The translations under genes and the position numbers were made by a program. From Lytechinus variegatus (lineage: Eukaryota > Echinodermata > Echinoidea > Temnopleuroida > Toxopneustidae): 64,000 nucleotides of DNA. Location of the stretch: positions 14,863,632 to 14,927,631 of the forward strand of contig NC_054742.1 of the NCBI RefSeq assembly GCF_018143015.1. The letters are read 5' to 3'. Every line of letters begins with the position of its first letter. Positions within the stretch are counted from its first letter, which is position 1. This document shows positions 1-9,971 of this stretch, piece after piece. Under the pieces are notes generated by a model. That model worked only from the letters and a program-made list of their open reading frames with translations, was not told the DNA's origin and did no database searches.

Positions 1-440
1 TTGAATACAATTCAAAATGTCGCTCGCGCGTAGTAATTGTTGACTGAGATAAGCAAAGTACCTGTTCACATTGGGCTTAAGAATCCAATGATCAAGTCAA
101 TATGCTTATAGTGATTAGAATTTTCATTATTCGTTTTAGTGAAATACATATCATGTGTATTCATAATTTTCATAAATAAAAGTTTTCATTTATTGTGTAA
201 TAAGATAGCTGCCATGTTCATGATTACAAAAAAAAATTGCTTAAAACGTCAATTTATCATCTCAGGATATCAAACAAATTTAGCTCGCGCTTCGCGCTCG
301 CATTATTTATTTGAAGAGATATCATCCTCGTGACCAAATGCAAACAGCTAGTCCTTGAAAGGTCCCTTTTCAAGTCAGTAGGGTCTACATTGAAAAAAAA
401 TTAGCTGGCGCTTCTCGCTCGATTCAAGTTGTAAGATCGG
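1..440 (+). repeat. GCGCTTCGCGCTCGC motif repeat, degenerate
   Basis: Two units of a dispersed repeat: a GC-rich motif (gctcgcgcttcgcgctcgca at about 282 and a variant at 403) followed by an AT-rich spacer of the type ttatttgaagagatatc and fragments like catgattacaaa. The same unit recurs, in both orientations, in the first 9.4 kb and the last 1.3 kb. No coding capacity. Confidence 0.6.
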
Positions 441-900
441 CAAAATATCTGTCTGTTGCCCCCCCCCAAAAAAAAAATGTCCTTTTGCCTCCCCCTATGT
501 TAAAAATCTTGGTGCCATCTTGCCCGGGACGTACCCGATCCGAATAGCACTGGCCCCCAAAAGTTCTACAACCAAGAACAAAAACTAAAATATATAAGGA
601 AAGGAAATGAAAAGAAAGGAAAGGAAGATGGAATGGAAGATGTTATTTTCTGAATAACATGTCAAAATCAATCTCAATGTTAGATTCTCATAAAAGGTGA
701 TTTTTTTTCACTCGCTCGGGACTTATATTGAGCAACTTTCTGCCGCACGCGTCATGCTTTGCCCCCTCTTTTTTGTACTTATCATGCATTGAGCTAAAGC
801 TCGGGCACAATCATAATAAATCCTATTCATACCATATGACCGGGAATTTCTTGGCTCTTGCCCCCTGGCCACCGATCCCTGTTACGCCCCTGTGTTCTGG
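440..900. mobile_element. remnant of a MITE-like element ending GTTACGCCCCTG
   Basis: C-rich and G/A-rich stretches, the phrase ttctgaataacatgtcaaaatc, and a right end ggccaccgatccctgttacgc at about 857-877. The same layout recurs at 10941-11704, at 5060-5340 and near 62313. The left end is unclear. Confidence 0.4.
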
Positions 901-1436
901 ATATGCTTATCGTTGAGTGGGAGCTAAACGACACAAACGGGGAGAAAATGTATTATATCACCATTAAATCTGATCTAAATTAATTATGAAGTGGCATTGC
1001 TTCCTCATTGAATGTGCTCTTTCTGAATTCATAATGAAATAGATCGATTTCGTTTTGGTATATTAGCCAAATTTGAAAAAAATGTCACCTGTGACGTCGA
1101 CAGGTCTTCGGTAGGGGGGTGGTTCCATACCGGCCTATACGTAGGCCTATGATATATACGCTATACATGGATACTCAAAATCAAGTAAAAACTCCGTAAA
1201 CAATGAATTCTTCATTTGATTTTGAGTATTTTTATTTCACTGAATCCGAGCAGAGCACTTTTCTCTTAATGTTATCTATATATATGTGTGAAGTTATACA
1301 TGTACAACAGCTTTGGCAACTCCTTTATTTAAATATTGTGTGAAAGAAATGGATGAAGAGAAAAATGGTAGGCGTAGCTTGAATCAAGGTTCACCAGAGC
1401 TAGCTACCCTTTGGCAAAATTTGTGATGCCGAAAAA

Positions 1437-1512
1437 ATGTCTCTGCCGGGAATCGAACCCGAACCCAGCTTTGAACGCCGGTGCCTTAACCACTAGACCT
1501 GAGACGGGTTAG
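1437..1512 (-). mobile_element. tRNA-derived SINE head
   Basis: The reverse complement holds an A-box-like tagtggttaaggc and a perfect B box ggttcgattcc about 35 nt apart, the internal RNA polymerase III promoter of a tRNA. The arms do not fold as a full tRNA and the surroundings are repeat, so a SINE is more likely than a gene. Confidence 0.55.
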
Positions 1513-1674
1513 TGGCATGGCGGTTTGTCATTGTTCAAAACACACCTTCAACCGACAAAGGAATTTATAATTGGTATGGTTTCGAAAATCTGTCTATCTG
1601 ACGGTCAATCGGATCGGGGTCGCCCTAGCCACTAACCTGTTTGGTAATCATGAACAGGATGGGCATCTAACTAA

Positions 1675-2035
1675 TCAATGCGAGCGCGAGCTAAAAAAAA
1701 TGATATTCTGACCCCAAATCTGGACATTCTTAGCACGTTTGTGTGATCATACATGAACAAGATGAGTGCGAATCTATCTAAAAAAAAAAGGAAAAGGAAG
1801 AAAATTGACTGTCGCACGAGCGAAATTCGTGCGCAGTTAAAACGCGAGCTGAAAATTTCTGAAATTTCGACCCAAAGTTGGACATTCTTCGCACTTTTCT
1901 AACGATGAACAAGATCGTCACCTAACTAAATTATTGATGCGATCAAAGAGCGATTGAATTTTTTTTTTATATTCTGACCTAAAATTCGACCTTTCTAAAC
2001 ATTGGGTAATCATGAAGTACGAAGCCCCCGTGTGA
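1675..2035 (-). repeat. GCGAGCGC motif array, reverse orientation
   Basis: Three degenerate units about 130-150 bp apart: aatgcgagcgcgagct near 1677, gtgcgaatc near 1768, and aacgcgagctgaaa near 1842. Each is followed by a phrase like ttctgaccccaaatctggac. Reverse orientation to the units at 282 and 2270. Confidence 0.5.
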
Positions 2036-2264
2036 AACATGAAATTGGCTCCCCAATATTCGAATATGAATTTGGCGCCCGGCTCCTTAAGTTGAACATC
2101 AGTTTGGCGCCCCTAGCTTGTTTCATGTCAGTTTAGCGCCCCCGGTCAAACATCGAATTCTGGTTGGTGTGTCATATAGAAATGCATGGAAAATGACCAA
2201 CATCTTGTGTTGAAACCCCCTTTATTTATTAATTTTTTTATTTATTAATTTTTTTTTTTGGGGG

Positions 2265-2530
2265 GGGGGCTCGCTCGAGCTTCGCGTTCGCATTGCTTGT
2301 TTGATGAGATAGGTCTAAATATGAGATTCTTCCTCAAAAGGCTATATGGAGCTTAAAATATCAAGTTTTGAGGTCAATATACAAAACATATTTCAGCTCC
2401 GACATCTAGCTTTCATTTTTTTTGTTTGATTTATGAATTTATTTTCAAAAAGTGCTCTGTGAATGTCCGTTTAATTGTCTCAGTATCAACATTTTCAGCT
2501 CGCGCCGCGCGCTCGCGCTATTTGATTCGT
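2265..2530 (+). repeat. GCGCTTCGCGCTCGC motif array
   Basis: Two units of the same dispersed motif (ctcgagcttcgcgttcgca at about 2274 and ctcgcgccgcgcgctcgcgc at about 2500), with the spacer phrase tttgatgagatagg. A run of G follows a run of T at 2250-2268. Confidence 0.55.
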
Positions 2531-2608
2531 CGGGTCTTCTCAGATTTTTCAGATTTCAGATTTTGATTTATTTCCAACAGAAATAACAAATATTGATACA
2601 AATCATTT

Positions 2609-3550
2609 TCATAGATTATAAAAAAATATTTGCAATACATTAATAATAATCATGATAACTAACATATAAAGAATAATACAAAATATTTTATAGACAAATA
2701 ATATATAGTTTGGATAAAAGAAAAGTATGTGTGGAAATGGGGGATTCACTAAAAAGCATAGCTTGTATAATGTGAACCCCCTAAAGGAAGAGAATAGAGG
2801 AGAGAGGGAGAGAGAAATACGCACTGGTTGCTATTTGCCTACGGAGATTTACTGAATAGATTAAAAAGAACAGGATAACTCACAGCACAAGACAAAACGA
2901 AAAATAATAGAATAAAATGAAAAAAAAACAGGACGACAAAAGGAGAAATAAACGTAAAATAGAATCAGGACAAATTTCGACCGAAAAGAGAGGATAAAAC
3001 AAAATGATAAAGACTAACAAAAATAACTTGAAGTCTGAGAGGAGATGATAACGAGCAGGAATTAGTAATGAAGACCTCGGTAGGATTTAAGTAAGACGTT
3101 TTTAAGTTTTCTTTTAAAAGAATGTATGGAAGGGCTGTTTTTTATGTTATTGTCGAGGGAATTCCAAAATCTAGGGCCATCGAACATAAATGTACTCTTT
3201 GCCAATAAAGTCCTAAAACGGGGTAAATGAAATTCGTTAGATTGCCTAGTTATAGGGTAATTATGAAAAGACCGATTAAGAGGAAACATAGAATCAAATA
3301 CAGGTGAAAGTGTGTTTTTGTCAAAGTTAAACATAAATTGTCCTAAATGAAATAAATATAGGTCGCTTATCTTCAGCAATTTGCTATCAAAAAATAGTGG
3401 GTCAGTGTGTGAACGAAAAGCTGAATTATGAATAACACGAAGGGACTTCTTTTGCAGTAATAACAGTCTATCTAAAATGGTTTGATGGGTGCTGCCCCAG
3501 GCAAGTATCCCATAATTCAAGTAAGGCAAGATCAGGGAAGAATATAGCAT
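2609..3550 (-). pseudogene. 5'-truncated non-LTR retrotransposon, 3' end of the reverse transcriptase ORF and its 3' UTR
   Basis: An open 162-codon frame at 3550-3062 encodes the C-terminal part of a LINE reverse-transcriptase ORF: LPYLNYGILAWGS, LLLLQKKSLRVI, RFWNSLDNNIKNSPSIHSFK and a stop. These motifs are typical of CR1/L2/Jockey-type elements. The catalytic domain is absent: the match stops near 3550, as 5' truncation during target-primed reverse transcription would produce. Below 3062 lies A-rich 3' UTR-like sequence to about 2609; the exact 3' end is not visible. The unbroken frame suggests a fairly recent insertion. Confidence 0.8.
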
Positions 3551-3599
3551 TAAAAGTGATGACGACGAAAAATGATATTTCAGTTTATTGAAATATCTT

Positions 3600-4260
3600 C
3601 GTGAACTATTCCATTAAGTTTTCAAAATATCCCTTTTCAGGTTTGATTGTCAAAACCTATCAGCCAGCGCTGCGAGCTCACATTTTGATTGGTGAGTAAT
3701 TTATACCTCAATAATTTCCTCTATGATAATAAGCAATTCTATAACAAACTACTTACAATCCCCTTTTCATGACATCGCGATTTGCGCTCTCATGAATTTG
3801 TTAAAAATGCATCCTATTCATAATTACAAAAGTGCTCTATACAATGTCCAGTTTTCAGGAAAGCCCATGCTAGGTATAAATCTTACAGACACGCACGCAT
3901 GTGGATGGAGATACACAGCTTGTTCTTTAATTAAAACATGTTTCAGACTAAAATTTTCTGCTCACGCTTCGCGCTCACAATATTGATTTTGGATACCCAA
4001 TTACCATTCTTTTTATGATTTAAAAAACATGAAGAGTGACCCGTTTTTAGGTCCAAATCTCTTTTTTCCCCGCTCACGCTTCTCGCTCGCATTATTTAGT
4101 TATATGCCTATCCTACCCATGATTATAAAATATATATTAGAATTTCATTTTTTTAGGTTGGAATGTCAAAATTCTTCGCGCTCGCTTTGTTTGGTTATTG
4201 AATATGATCGCTTTATGGCTAACTACAAACAGTCCTCAAAAAGCCACTTTTCGATCAGTT
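3600..4260 (+). repeat. GCGCTTCGCGCTCGC motif tandem array
   Basis: Four units: cagcgctgcgagctcaca near 3666, cacgcttcgcgctcacaa near 3964, cacgcttctcgctcgcat near 4075, and cttcgcgctcgctt near 4171. Each is preceded by a phrase like ttcaggttggaatgtcaaaa and followed by tatgcctatcctacccatgat-like sequence. Confidence 0.65.
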
Positions 4261-4572
4261 ATACGTATTTTGTTCAGGATCACAAACATTGCCCAGAATG
4301 TTCGATTTTCAGGACAAGATACATGAAATTAAAAAAAAATAGCTCGGCACTATTAGATATGGCTTATGAGATTACTTATCAGAAAAAAGCAAAGAAATGA
4401 CTGTCACAAAGAAACAAAACGAAAATTACCTTTCAGTGGCCGATGGATGGAAGTATGGGTGATTTTTTTCGGCCCCCCCCCCTTTTTTTGGCCAAAGCTG
4501 GATCTGGCCGTCCCTGAATTTAGGCCTACTTCAGCACCCCATTCAAAAATAAATCGTTCCCAGGGCCCTATA

Positions 4573-5968
4573 CAGTGCGTATTAAAAAAAACGGGACAGA
4601 TTTGAAAAGTCTATAAAATTTTTGTTTCATATTATGATCTCTATATTTTGGTGTCGATACGTGCTCTGGAGTCTTATTCTTCAAATGCCATTAAAATGAT
4701 TTAGTTTCGTTCATGCTTGAGCGAACACGGAATGTTTTTGTCTGGGGTAAAAAAGGAGGCTTGCGCCAAAATGGCATGAAATGATAAATATGGTGTTCGG
4801 ACTTCTTGCTAATCAGCAGACTTCCTCTTAAACTTTTCATTATCTTTGCCATAATTTTCGAATTCTGCGGTCAAAATTCATTTCAAAATCTACTTATTTG
4901 CTTGAAATAGTTCCGTTGTTCCTTTTTAATCTGTTCTCTTTTAGCTTTGAATATTCCTTCTTTAGGCAAGAACATTTTTTTTTAAACCAAAGTATGGGAG
5001 AGCGTGTTTTTTCCAAATCCTTTCATTATGTGCTACAAAGGTTATGGCCCGGGGTTATGGTGCCTTTGAACAGTGGCATACTGAGGATGGGGGCTCGGGG
5101 TGCTCCTCCCCAATAAAAAATATTACCAAGGAAAAAAGGGGGAAGGCAAATAACAGAAAACATAGAAAGTGAAGTATGATATCATTTTATGAATATTATG
5201 TCAAAATCACAAGATTGGATATTTTGATAAAAAGTGGAAATTTTTGCTTGCTCGCTTCGCTACTTTTTAATACATTTTACCCGATCTGCTTTATCTTGCT
5301 CCTTCAAAATTGACTCAATGCACCATTGCCATTAAAAGACATGAATCCTTTCCTGTTTGTCATGTCAAGTACATAATTAAACTTGATGAAGGATTCAATA
5401 CCGTAACCCATTGAAAATAGGATTCATGTCTTTTATAGGTACCATAGCATAATTTGTTTCACCAAATAATTATTAAAGGTACCATAACATATTTTGTTTC
5501 ACATAATAAAAGGATTTGAATAATTACAAATTTTCCCAATTAATGAAAATCTTTTACTTGGGTTGACAAAAGTCTCTTCTTTTCTTACTTATGTAGGAAA
5601 ATTCAAGGGTAAAAGAAGTTTAAATGAAAAACAATATAATTCAGGTAAATAAATAAATTTGTAAATGAAATTTGACAGCATAATTCGAAAATTATGGCAA
5701 AGATAATGAAAAGATTAAGAGGAAATCTGCTGATTAGCCAAAAGTCTAATCAGCAAATTTCTCCTTTCTGCCATTCTGGCGCAAGCCTCTTTTTGAACCC
5801 CCGACAAAAACGTCCCGTGTTCGCTCAAGCATGAACAAAATTTCTTTTTTTGAATGGCTTATCAAAGATAAGATCTTAGAGCATCAATTAACATCAAAAT
5901 ATAGATATAATGATTTGAAACACATTTTTGTAGACTTCAAAACTGTCCCGTTTTTTTGATACGCACTG
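4573..5968. mobile_element. Tc1/mariner-like non-autonomous element with long TIRs
   Basis: Ends read CAGTGCGTATTAAAAAAA on the left and the inverted form at 5968, flanked by TA on both sides (4571-4572 and 5969-5970), as expected for Tc1/mariner integration. The inverted repeats are long: about 340 bp (4573-4920 against 5640-5968), with matching pieces such as cataattttcgaattc. No transposase ORF. A separate G/A-rich insertion with cagtggcatactgagg at its left end occupies about 5060-5340. The same terminus occurs in the 164-bp element at 50703-50866. Confidence 0.75.
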
Positions 5969-6002
5969 TATAGCCTAGTCTGTATATAAAATTTGTCCTA
6001 AA

Positions 6003-6790
6003 TCTAAACAAGGGGAACGCCTCTGGCAGTCTCGCCTGCACTACGCAATTCGATATAGCAGCAGTGCTTCCTTTGAAAAAACAGCTAATAAATAATTATT
6101 CAAAGAAGAAAACATTAATCAGATAATGAAATATTATGTCCATTGACCCAAAATGACCTTTGACCACGATCATGTGACATAAGGATATTGTGCCAAAACT
6201 ATCATTCATACCCTTATGTCGATGTTTAATGAGCAAGTGCCATAAACTTCCTAAGTTATGATGTCAATTCAACAAATACTCCCAAAACGGCCAGAGTCCA
6301 TTGACCTTTAAATGACCTTTGACCTTGGCCATGTTCCAGAAACACACACAGGATATTCAGGGATAAATTGCTGCTCTTATGTCCAAGTTTCATGAACTAA
6401 ATCCATAGACTTTTAAAGTTATGATGACAATTCTAAAATACCCCCAACATGGCCATAGTTTGTTGACCCTAAGTTACCTTTGACCTTAATCATGTGACGT
6501 GAAACTCAGGCAGAATATTCAGTGATACACTATTACCCTTATGTCTAAGTTTTATGAACTAGGTCCACATACTTTTGAAGTTATGAAAACGTTTCAAAAA
6601 CTTAACCTTTGGTAAGATTTCGATTTTGATCCCCCCAACATCGTCTAAGTTCATTGACCCGTCCCTAAATGACCTTTGACCTTGGTCATGTGACCTGAAT
6701 CCCAGGCAGGATGTTCAGTGATACTTGATTACCCTTATATCCAAGTTTCATGATCGATAAGCATTTTTTTTTTGAAGCCTTTAATTTTCG
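6003..6790 (-). repeat. TGTCTCACCTGC-family tandem-array element, reverse copy
   Basis: Begins with aacgcctctggcagtctcgc, the shared outer end of this family, then about five degenerate units of 150-170 bp holding tgacctttgaccttggtcat and catgtgacctgaa phrases. Truncated on the right near 6790. It reads as - strand relative to the copies at 16390 and 23955. Confidence 0.75.
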
Positions 6791-6799
6791 AAATAGGTT

Positions 6800-7740
6800 C
6801 TACATACGGACTAGACCTATAGCATTAAACTAAGGCTGCCAAGCTCATTGGTTTAACGAAAGTTCTAACTAAACTATTTAGCTATAACCATGATGGCATT
6901 ATTCGGCTGCAGGCATTAGACAGGACTGGTCCAGATATGAGAAAAATTAATGCCTTAGCCTAAGCTAGCCATTACCTAGCCTAATATTTTGTCTTGTCAT
7001 TATAATGGAAATTTAAGAATTGGCTCTAGATGTAGCAAGGGCAGATCCAGCTTTCACCAATAAGGGGGGGGGGGGGGCGAATAAAAATTTCAGCCACAAT
7101 TACCCTGGTCGGCAGTTCGAAGTTGATTTTTGTTTGTTTCTTTGAAGGGGTAGTCCTAATAGTCACTTCTAAGCTCTATACTCTCATAAATCAACATAAT
7201 AATCTCACGATGAACCCTATTTGAATAGTACGTACGAGCACGAAGCGCAAGCATTTTTTTTCGACCTAGAATCTGGGCATTCTAAATACCCTTTATCTTG
7301 AAAATCTATGAAGTTGAAATATTTTATATTCCATCTGAAAAAGGGTCAATTTAAGATCTGTATTTGTAGCACTTTGAAGGAAAAATGTGAGGTGGATTAT
7401 GGATCACAGTTAAAAAAGAGCTGATATGTTTCATTATTTTTAGTTTTGACACAGGACCGGGATATTTTATTAATATTATGTCTTCAGATGAAAATGATGA
7501 CTATCTTCCTATTACATTTCCTAAGCGCAAAATGAAACTTGTCGCCAAATGGATAATTTTATTATTAAATTAATATCTAATTTATTAATATAATGAACCT
7601 AATGAGAGCGCGAAATCTGTTAATATTATGGCCTGAAAACTGGGCATGTAAAGCACTTTTGTAATTATGAGTTAGGTGCATGAGTTAGTATATTGTAGCC
7701 GAACCAACTTTCTATCCTGACGAGCTCGTTCCGGCTGCAA
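6800..7740. other. unassigned repeat-like DNA
   Basis: No coding signal. There is a run of 16 G near 7063, degenerate reverse-orientation GCGCTTCGCGCTCGC units near 7232 (gcacgaagcgcaagca) and 7600 (aatgagagcgcgaa), and a small inverted repeat, tattgtagccg at 7691-7701 with cggctgcaata at 7732-7742. Confidence 0.4.
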
Positions 7741-7799
7741 TATACAACCAGTTGGTGTAAAGTCCGTCTTCTTCACTTCTGACTCTTTGCTCCTTCTCA

Positions 7800-8060
7800 G
7801 TAACTTAGATTATATCTCATGGATTTCAACAGCTCTGTCATTCCGTATCTCCACTATCTCAGTCATTCCAGTAATCAGTATCTCCGTAAATTCAGTATTT
7901 TGATATCTCAGTAATTTCAGTATTTTCAGTAAATTCCGTATTTTCAGTATCTCGGTAAATTCTGTAGTTTCCGTATCTTGGTTAAGTCGGTACTTTCCGT
8001 ATTTCGGTAAAGCCAGTATTTTCCGTACTCCCACTTTTTCCTTTCAGTACTTCTGCTCTT
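7800..8060. repeat. degenerate short tandem repeat (cagtattttccgta-like)
   Basis: A 260-bp run of roughly 10-22-bp units built on cagtatttt, ccgtatctc and ggtaaattc. It opens a spurious reverse frame rich in repeated TEI/LLK words. No function seen. Confidence 0.65.
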
Positions 8061-8261
8061 CCGACCATGCATTCTGTAGCTCCGTACTCAAAATAACGAC
8101 AGGCAAGAAGCAAGGTTTTTCAGTTCTTATAACTTTACTTAAGATATCATATCATGCTCTTCCTGCCTGTCACAGCAGGTTGCAATAAAAATTGAACAGA
8201 GTTTCGTTCTGGAACCTATACTGCCAAGCATATTGCATGGCTCATAATCGATCATAGAACT

Positions 8262-8480
8262 GGTGCCGTGGTCGAGTGGTCTAAGGCGCCTGGCTATACA
8301 TGGAAAGTCCGGAGTTCGTTCGATCCCCGGACGCGGCACCTATGCCTGAGAGCAAGGCATTTAATCTACAATGCTCTTTTACATGTTTTATCCTGCTTTC
8401 AAATAAATGGAATTGCTATATTGGTAACTAGGTGTGCACTTCATTGCTCACCAATGCTCACCAATTCATTGGATGGAGAT
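8262..8480 (+). mobile_element. tRNA-derived SINE with a nearly intact tRNA-like head
   Basis: Positions 8262-8340 start GGTGCCG and end CGGCACC, a perfect 7-bp acceptor-type stem, with A box tggtcgagtggtctaaggc (Leu/Ser-like D arm) and a B-box-like ttcgttcgatcc. The anticodon arm does not pair cleanly and the T arm has about 6 extra nt, so a working tRNA is unlikely. The downstream tail (gagcaaggcatttaatctac) is like those of SINE bodies. Right end estimated. Confidence 0.7.
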
Positions 8481-8820
8481 TGTCAGCCAGTAAAATTTAA
8501 TCATCTTTTAAAAATAGTTAAAGTCATGAAATAAATCTTTTCAACAACAGCTATGGTAATTGACACTACTATTTTTACCTGAACAGTGAAAAACAATTAA
8601 AGATACATATCTTACATAAACATACAGTTATAAACATCGTTATTTCTTAGCAAATAGTGCTTCAATACATTTTAAAGATAATCAGTACATAATCGATTAC
8701 AAACGATTACTGAATTTCCCTTTTGCAACTATATACATGGATTAAAAATTATTCTACGCTCTTCACCGCTCCAAAACCATGACGAACATTAAAAAATCGT
8801 TTCATTTCGTTACATGTTTT
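8480..8820. other. AT-rich intergenic DNA
   Basis: No coding or repeat signature seen. Confidence 0.4.
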
Positions 8821-9370
8821 CAAAAGTCAATGCAAGCGCAAATCGCGAGCCGAAATTTTAATATGTTGATAAACTGTCTTGAAATGGGATTTTAATTGTT
8901 ATAGAATACATAACCCACCAATCAAAATGCGAGTGTGCAGCGCTAGTGGATACGTTTTGGCAATCTGACCTGAATTTTGAGAACTTTTGGAAAACAAGAA
9001 AATAATTAATAGGTACCTGACCAACAAATCAAATTTTGCGAGCGTGAAACGCGAGTAGAAAATGTTCATATTCAGACCATAAAACATAATTTTTGTACAG
9101 AGCACTTTGAAAAAAATTGGAGGAAACTCTGGTGAGTTTAGTATAATTCGATAAATTGCTTGTCTTTTGTTATTTAAACAAAGAACAAATTCCACAATCT
9201 ACTTTGAGAGATTTGTAAATCATACAAAACAAGGAAAGTTTGATTTCCGTGTTGAAATATGTTTTGTATATTGACTTCAAATTTGATATTTTAAGCTCCA
9301 TATTGAGCAAGATATGTATATCACCTAAAAGGCAATGCGAGCGCGAAATGCGAGCGAAAATTTTATATTG
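8820..9370 (-). repeat. GCGAGCGCGAA motif array, reverse orientation
   Basis: Units at about 8829 (aatgcaagcgcaaatcgcga), 8930 (aatgcgagtgtgcagcgc), 9036 (ttgcgagcgtgaaacgcgag) and 9336 (aatgcgagcgcgaaatgcga). They are inverted relative to the array at 3600-4260, so the two face each other across 4.6 kb. Confidence 0.6.
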
Positions 9371-9399
9371 TGACATGAAAGATTTTAAAAATAATTTTC

Positions 9400-9690
9400 T
9401 AAGTTTTCCCCTCATCTTATTTTATTCAATCGTCTTCCTCCTCTTATGTTTCCCCTTCTTTAGTTTCTCCTCTCTTTTCCCTTCTTTTTCTTTCTTTCCC
9501 CCTTTTTTTTGCTCCGCCAATAAGGGGGGCAGGCCCCTCGCCCTCCCCCGGCCCCTGGATCCGTCTTACATTTAAAAAAAAAAAAATATTAAAATAATAT
9601 TATTTAACAGATTTTCTTGGAGGTTTCATTATCCATAAAAATAGTAAAATTGAACAATAGAAAAAAAATCAACTCTACAATCTTCCAAAA
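9400..9690. other. pyrimidine-rich stretch and MITE end upstream of MIC19
   Basis: A long C/T-rich run (9410-9510) followed by aataaggggggcaggcccct and ccctcccccggcccctggat at 9519-9561, the usual edge of the G/C-run MITE family, then a poly(A) tract at 9574. No promoter motif could be placed with confidence. Confidence 0.4.
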
Positions 9691-9692
9691 AA

Positions 9693-9899
9693 GTGCTCTG
9701 GGAGAAAATGGCACTGAGAGATCAGTGGAAAATGGTCACAAAATCTGAGCGAAGTGGACCTTCCGAAAAGCAACACTGCCGTCAAGGCCCTCTACGTTCG
9801 TTGCTCTATATCTGTATTGTCCGTATTAATTGTGCTCTCAGATCACCGACAACTCGCCAAGAAAATACTGAGTTCGCTTTCACTTTACCTTCTGCAAAC
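9693..9899 (+). promoter_or_regulatory. CHCHD3: putative MIC19 5' UTR / promoter-proximal region
   Basis: The frame of exon 1 stays open back to an ATG at 9693, giving 69 extra codons with no organelle-signal character. The sequence is mixed in composition and free of repeats, unlike its surroundings, so it is probably the 5' UTR. No TATA box is evident at a useful distance. Confidence 0.4.
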
Positions 9900-9971
9900 A
9901 TGGGAGGGAGTAGTAGTAGCCCTGGGAGAAGAATTAGTTTAGAACAAGATGCTGACGGAGGAGTAGTTAAA
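9900..9971 (+). CDS. CHCHD3: MIC19 coding exon 1
   Basis: Twenty-four codons starting MGGSSSS and ending GGVVK, followed by the donor gtgagt at 9972. The vertebrate protein also starts MGG and has VVK at the matching place. The frame is open upstream to 9693, but the glycine after this ATG fits the myristoylated family start, so the upstream part is probably 5' UTR. Ends in phase 0. Confidence 0.93.

Noticed and set aside
7810..8034. - strand frame rich in TEI and LLK words
   Set aside because: Made by the degenerate short-unit repeat; low complexity and no homology.
8262..8340. A functional tRNA gene
   Set aside because: The acceptor-type stem is perfect, but the anticodon arm does not pair and the T arm has about 6 extra bases; a SINE-like tail follows.
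9693..9899. MIC19 starting at the upstream ATG
   Set aside because: The added 69 codons have no family similarity and would bury the myristoylation-type MGG start.
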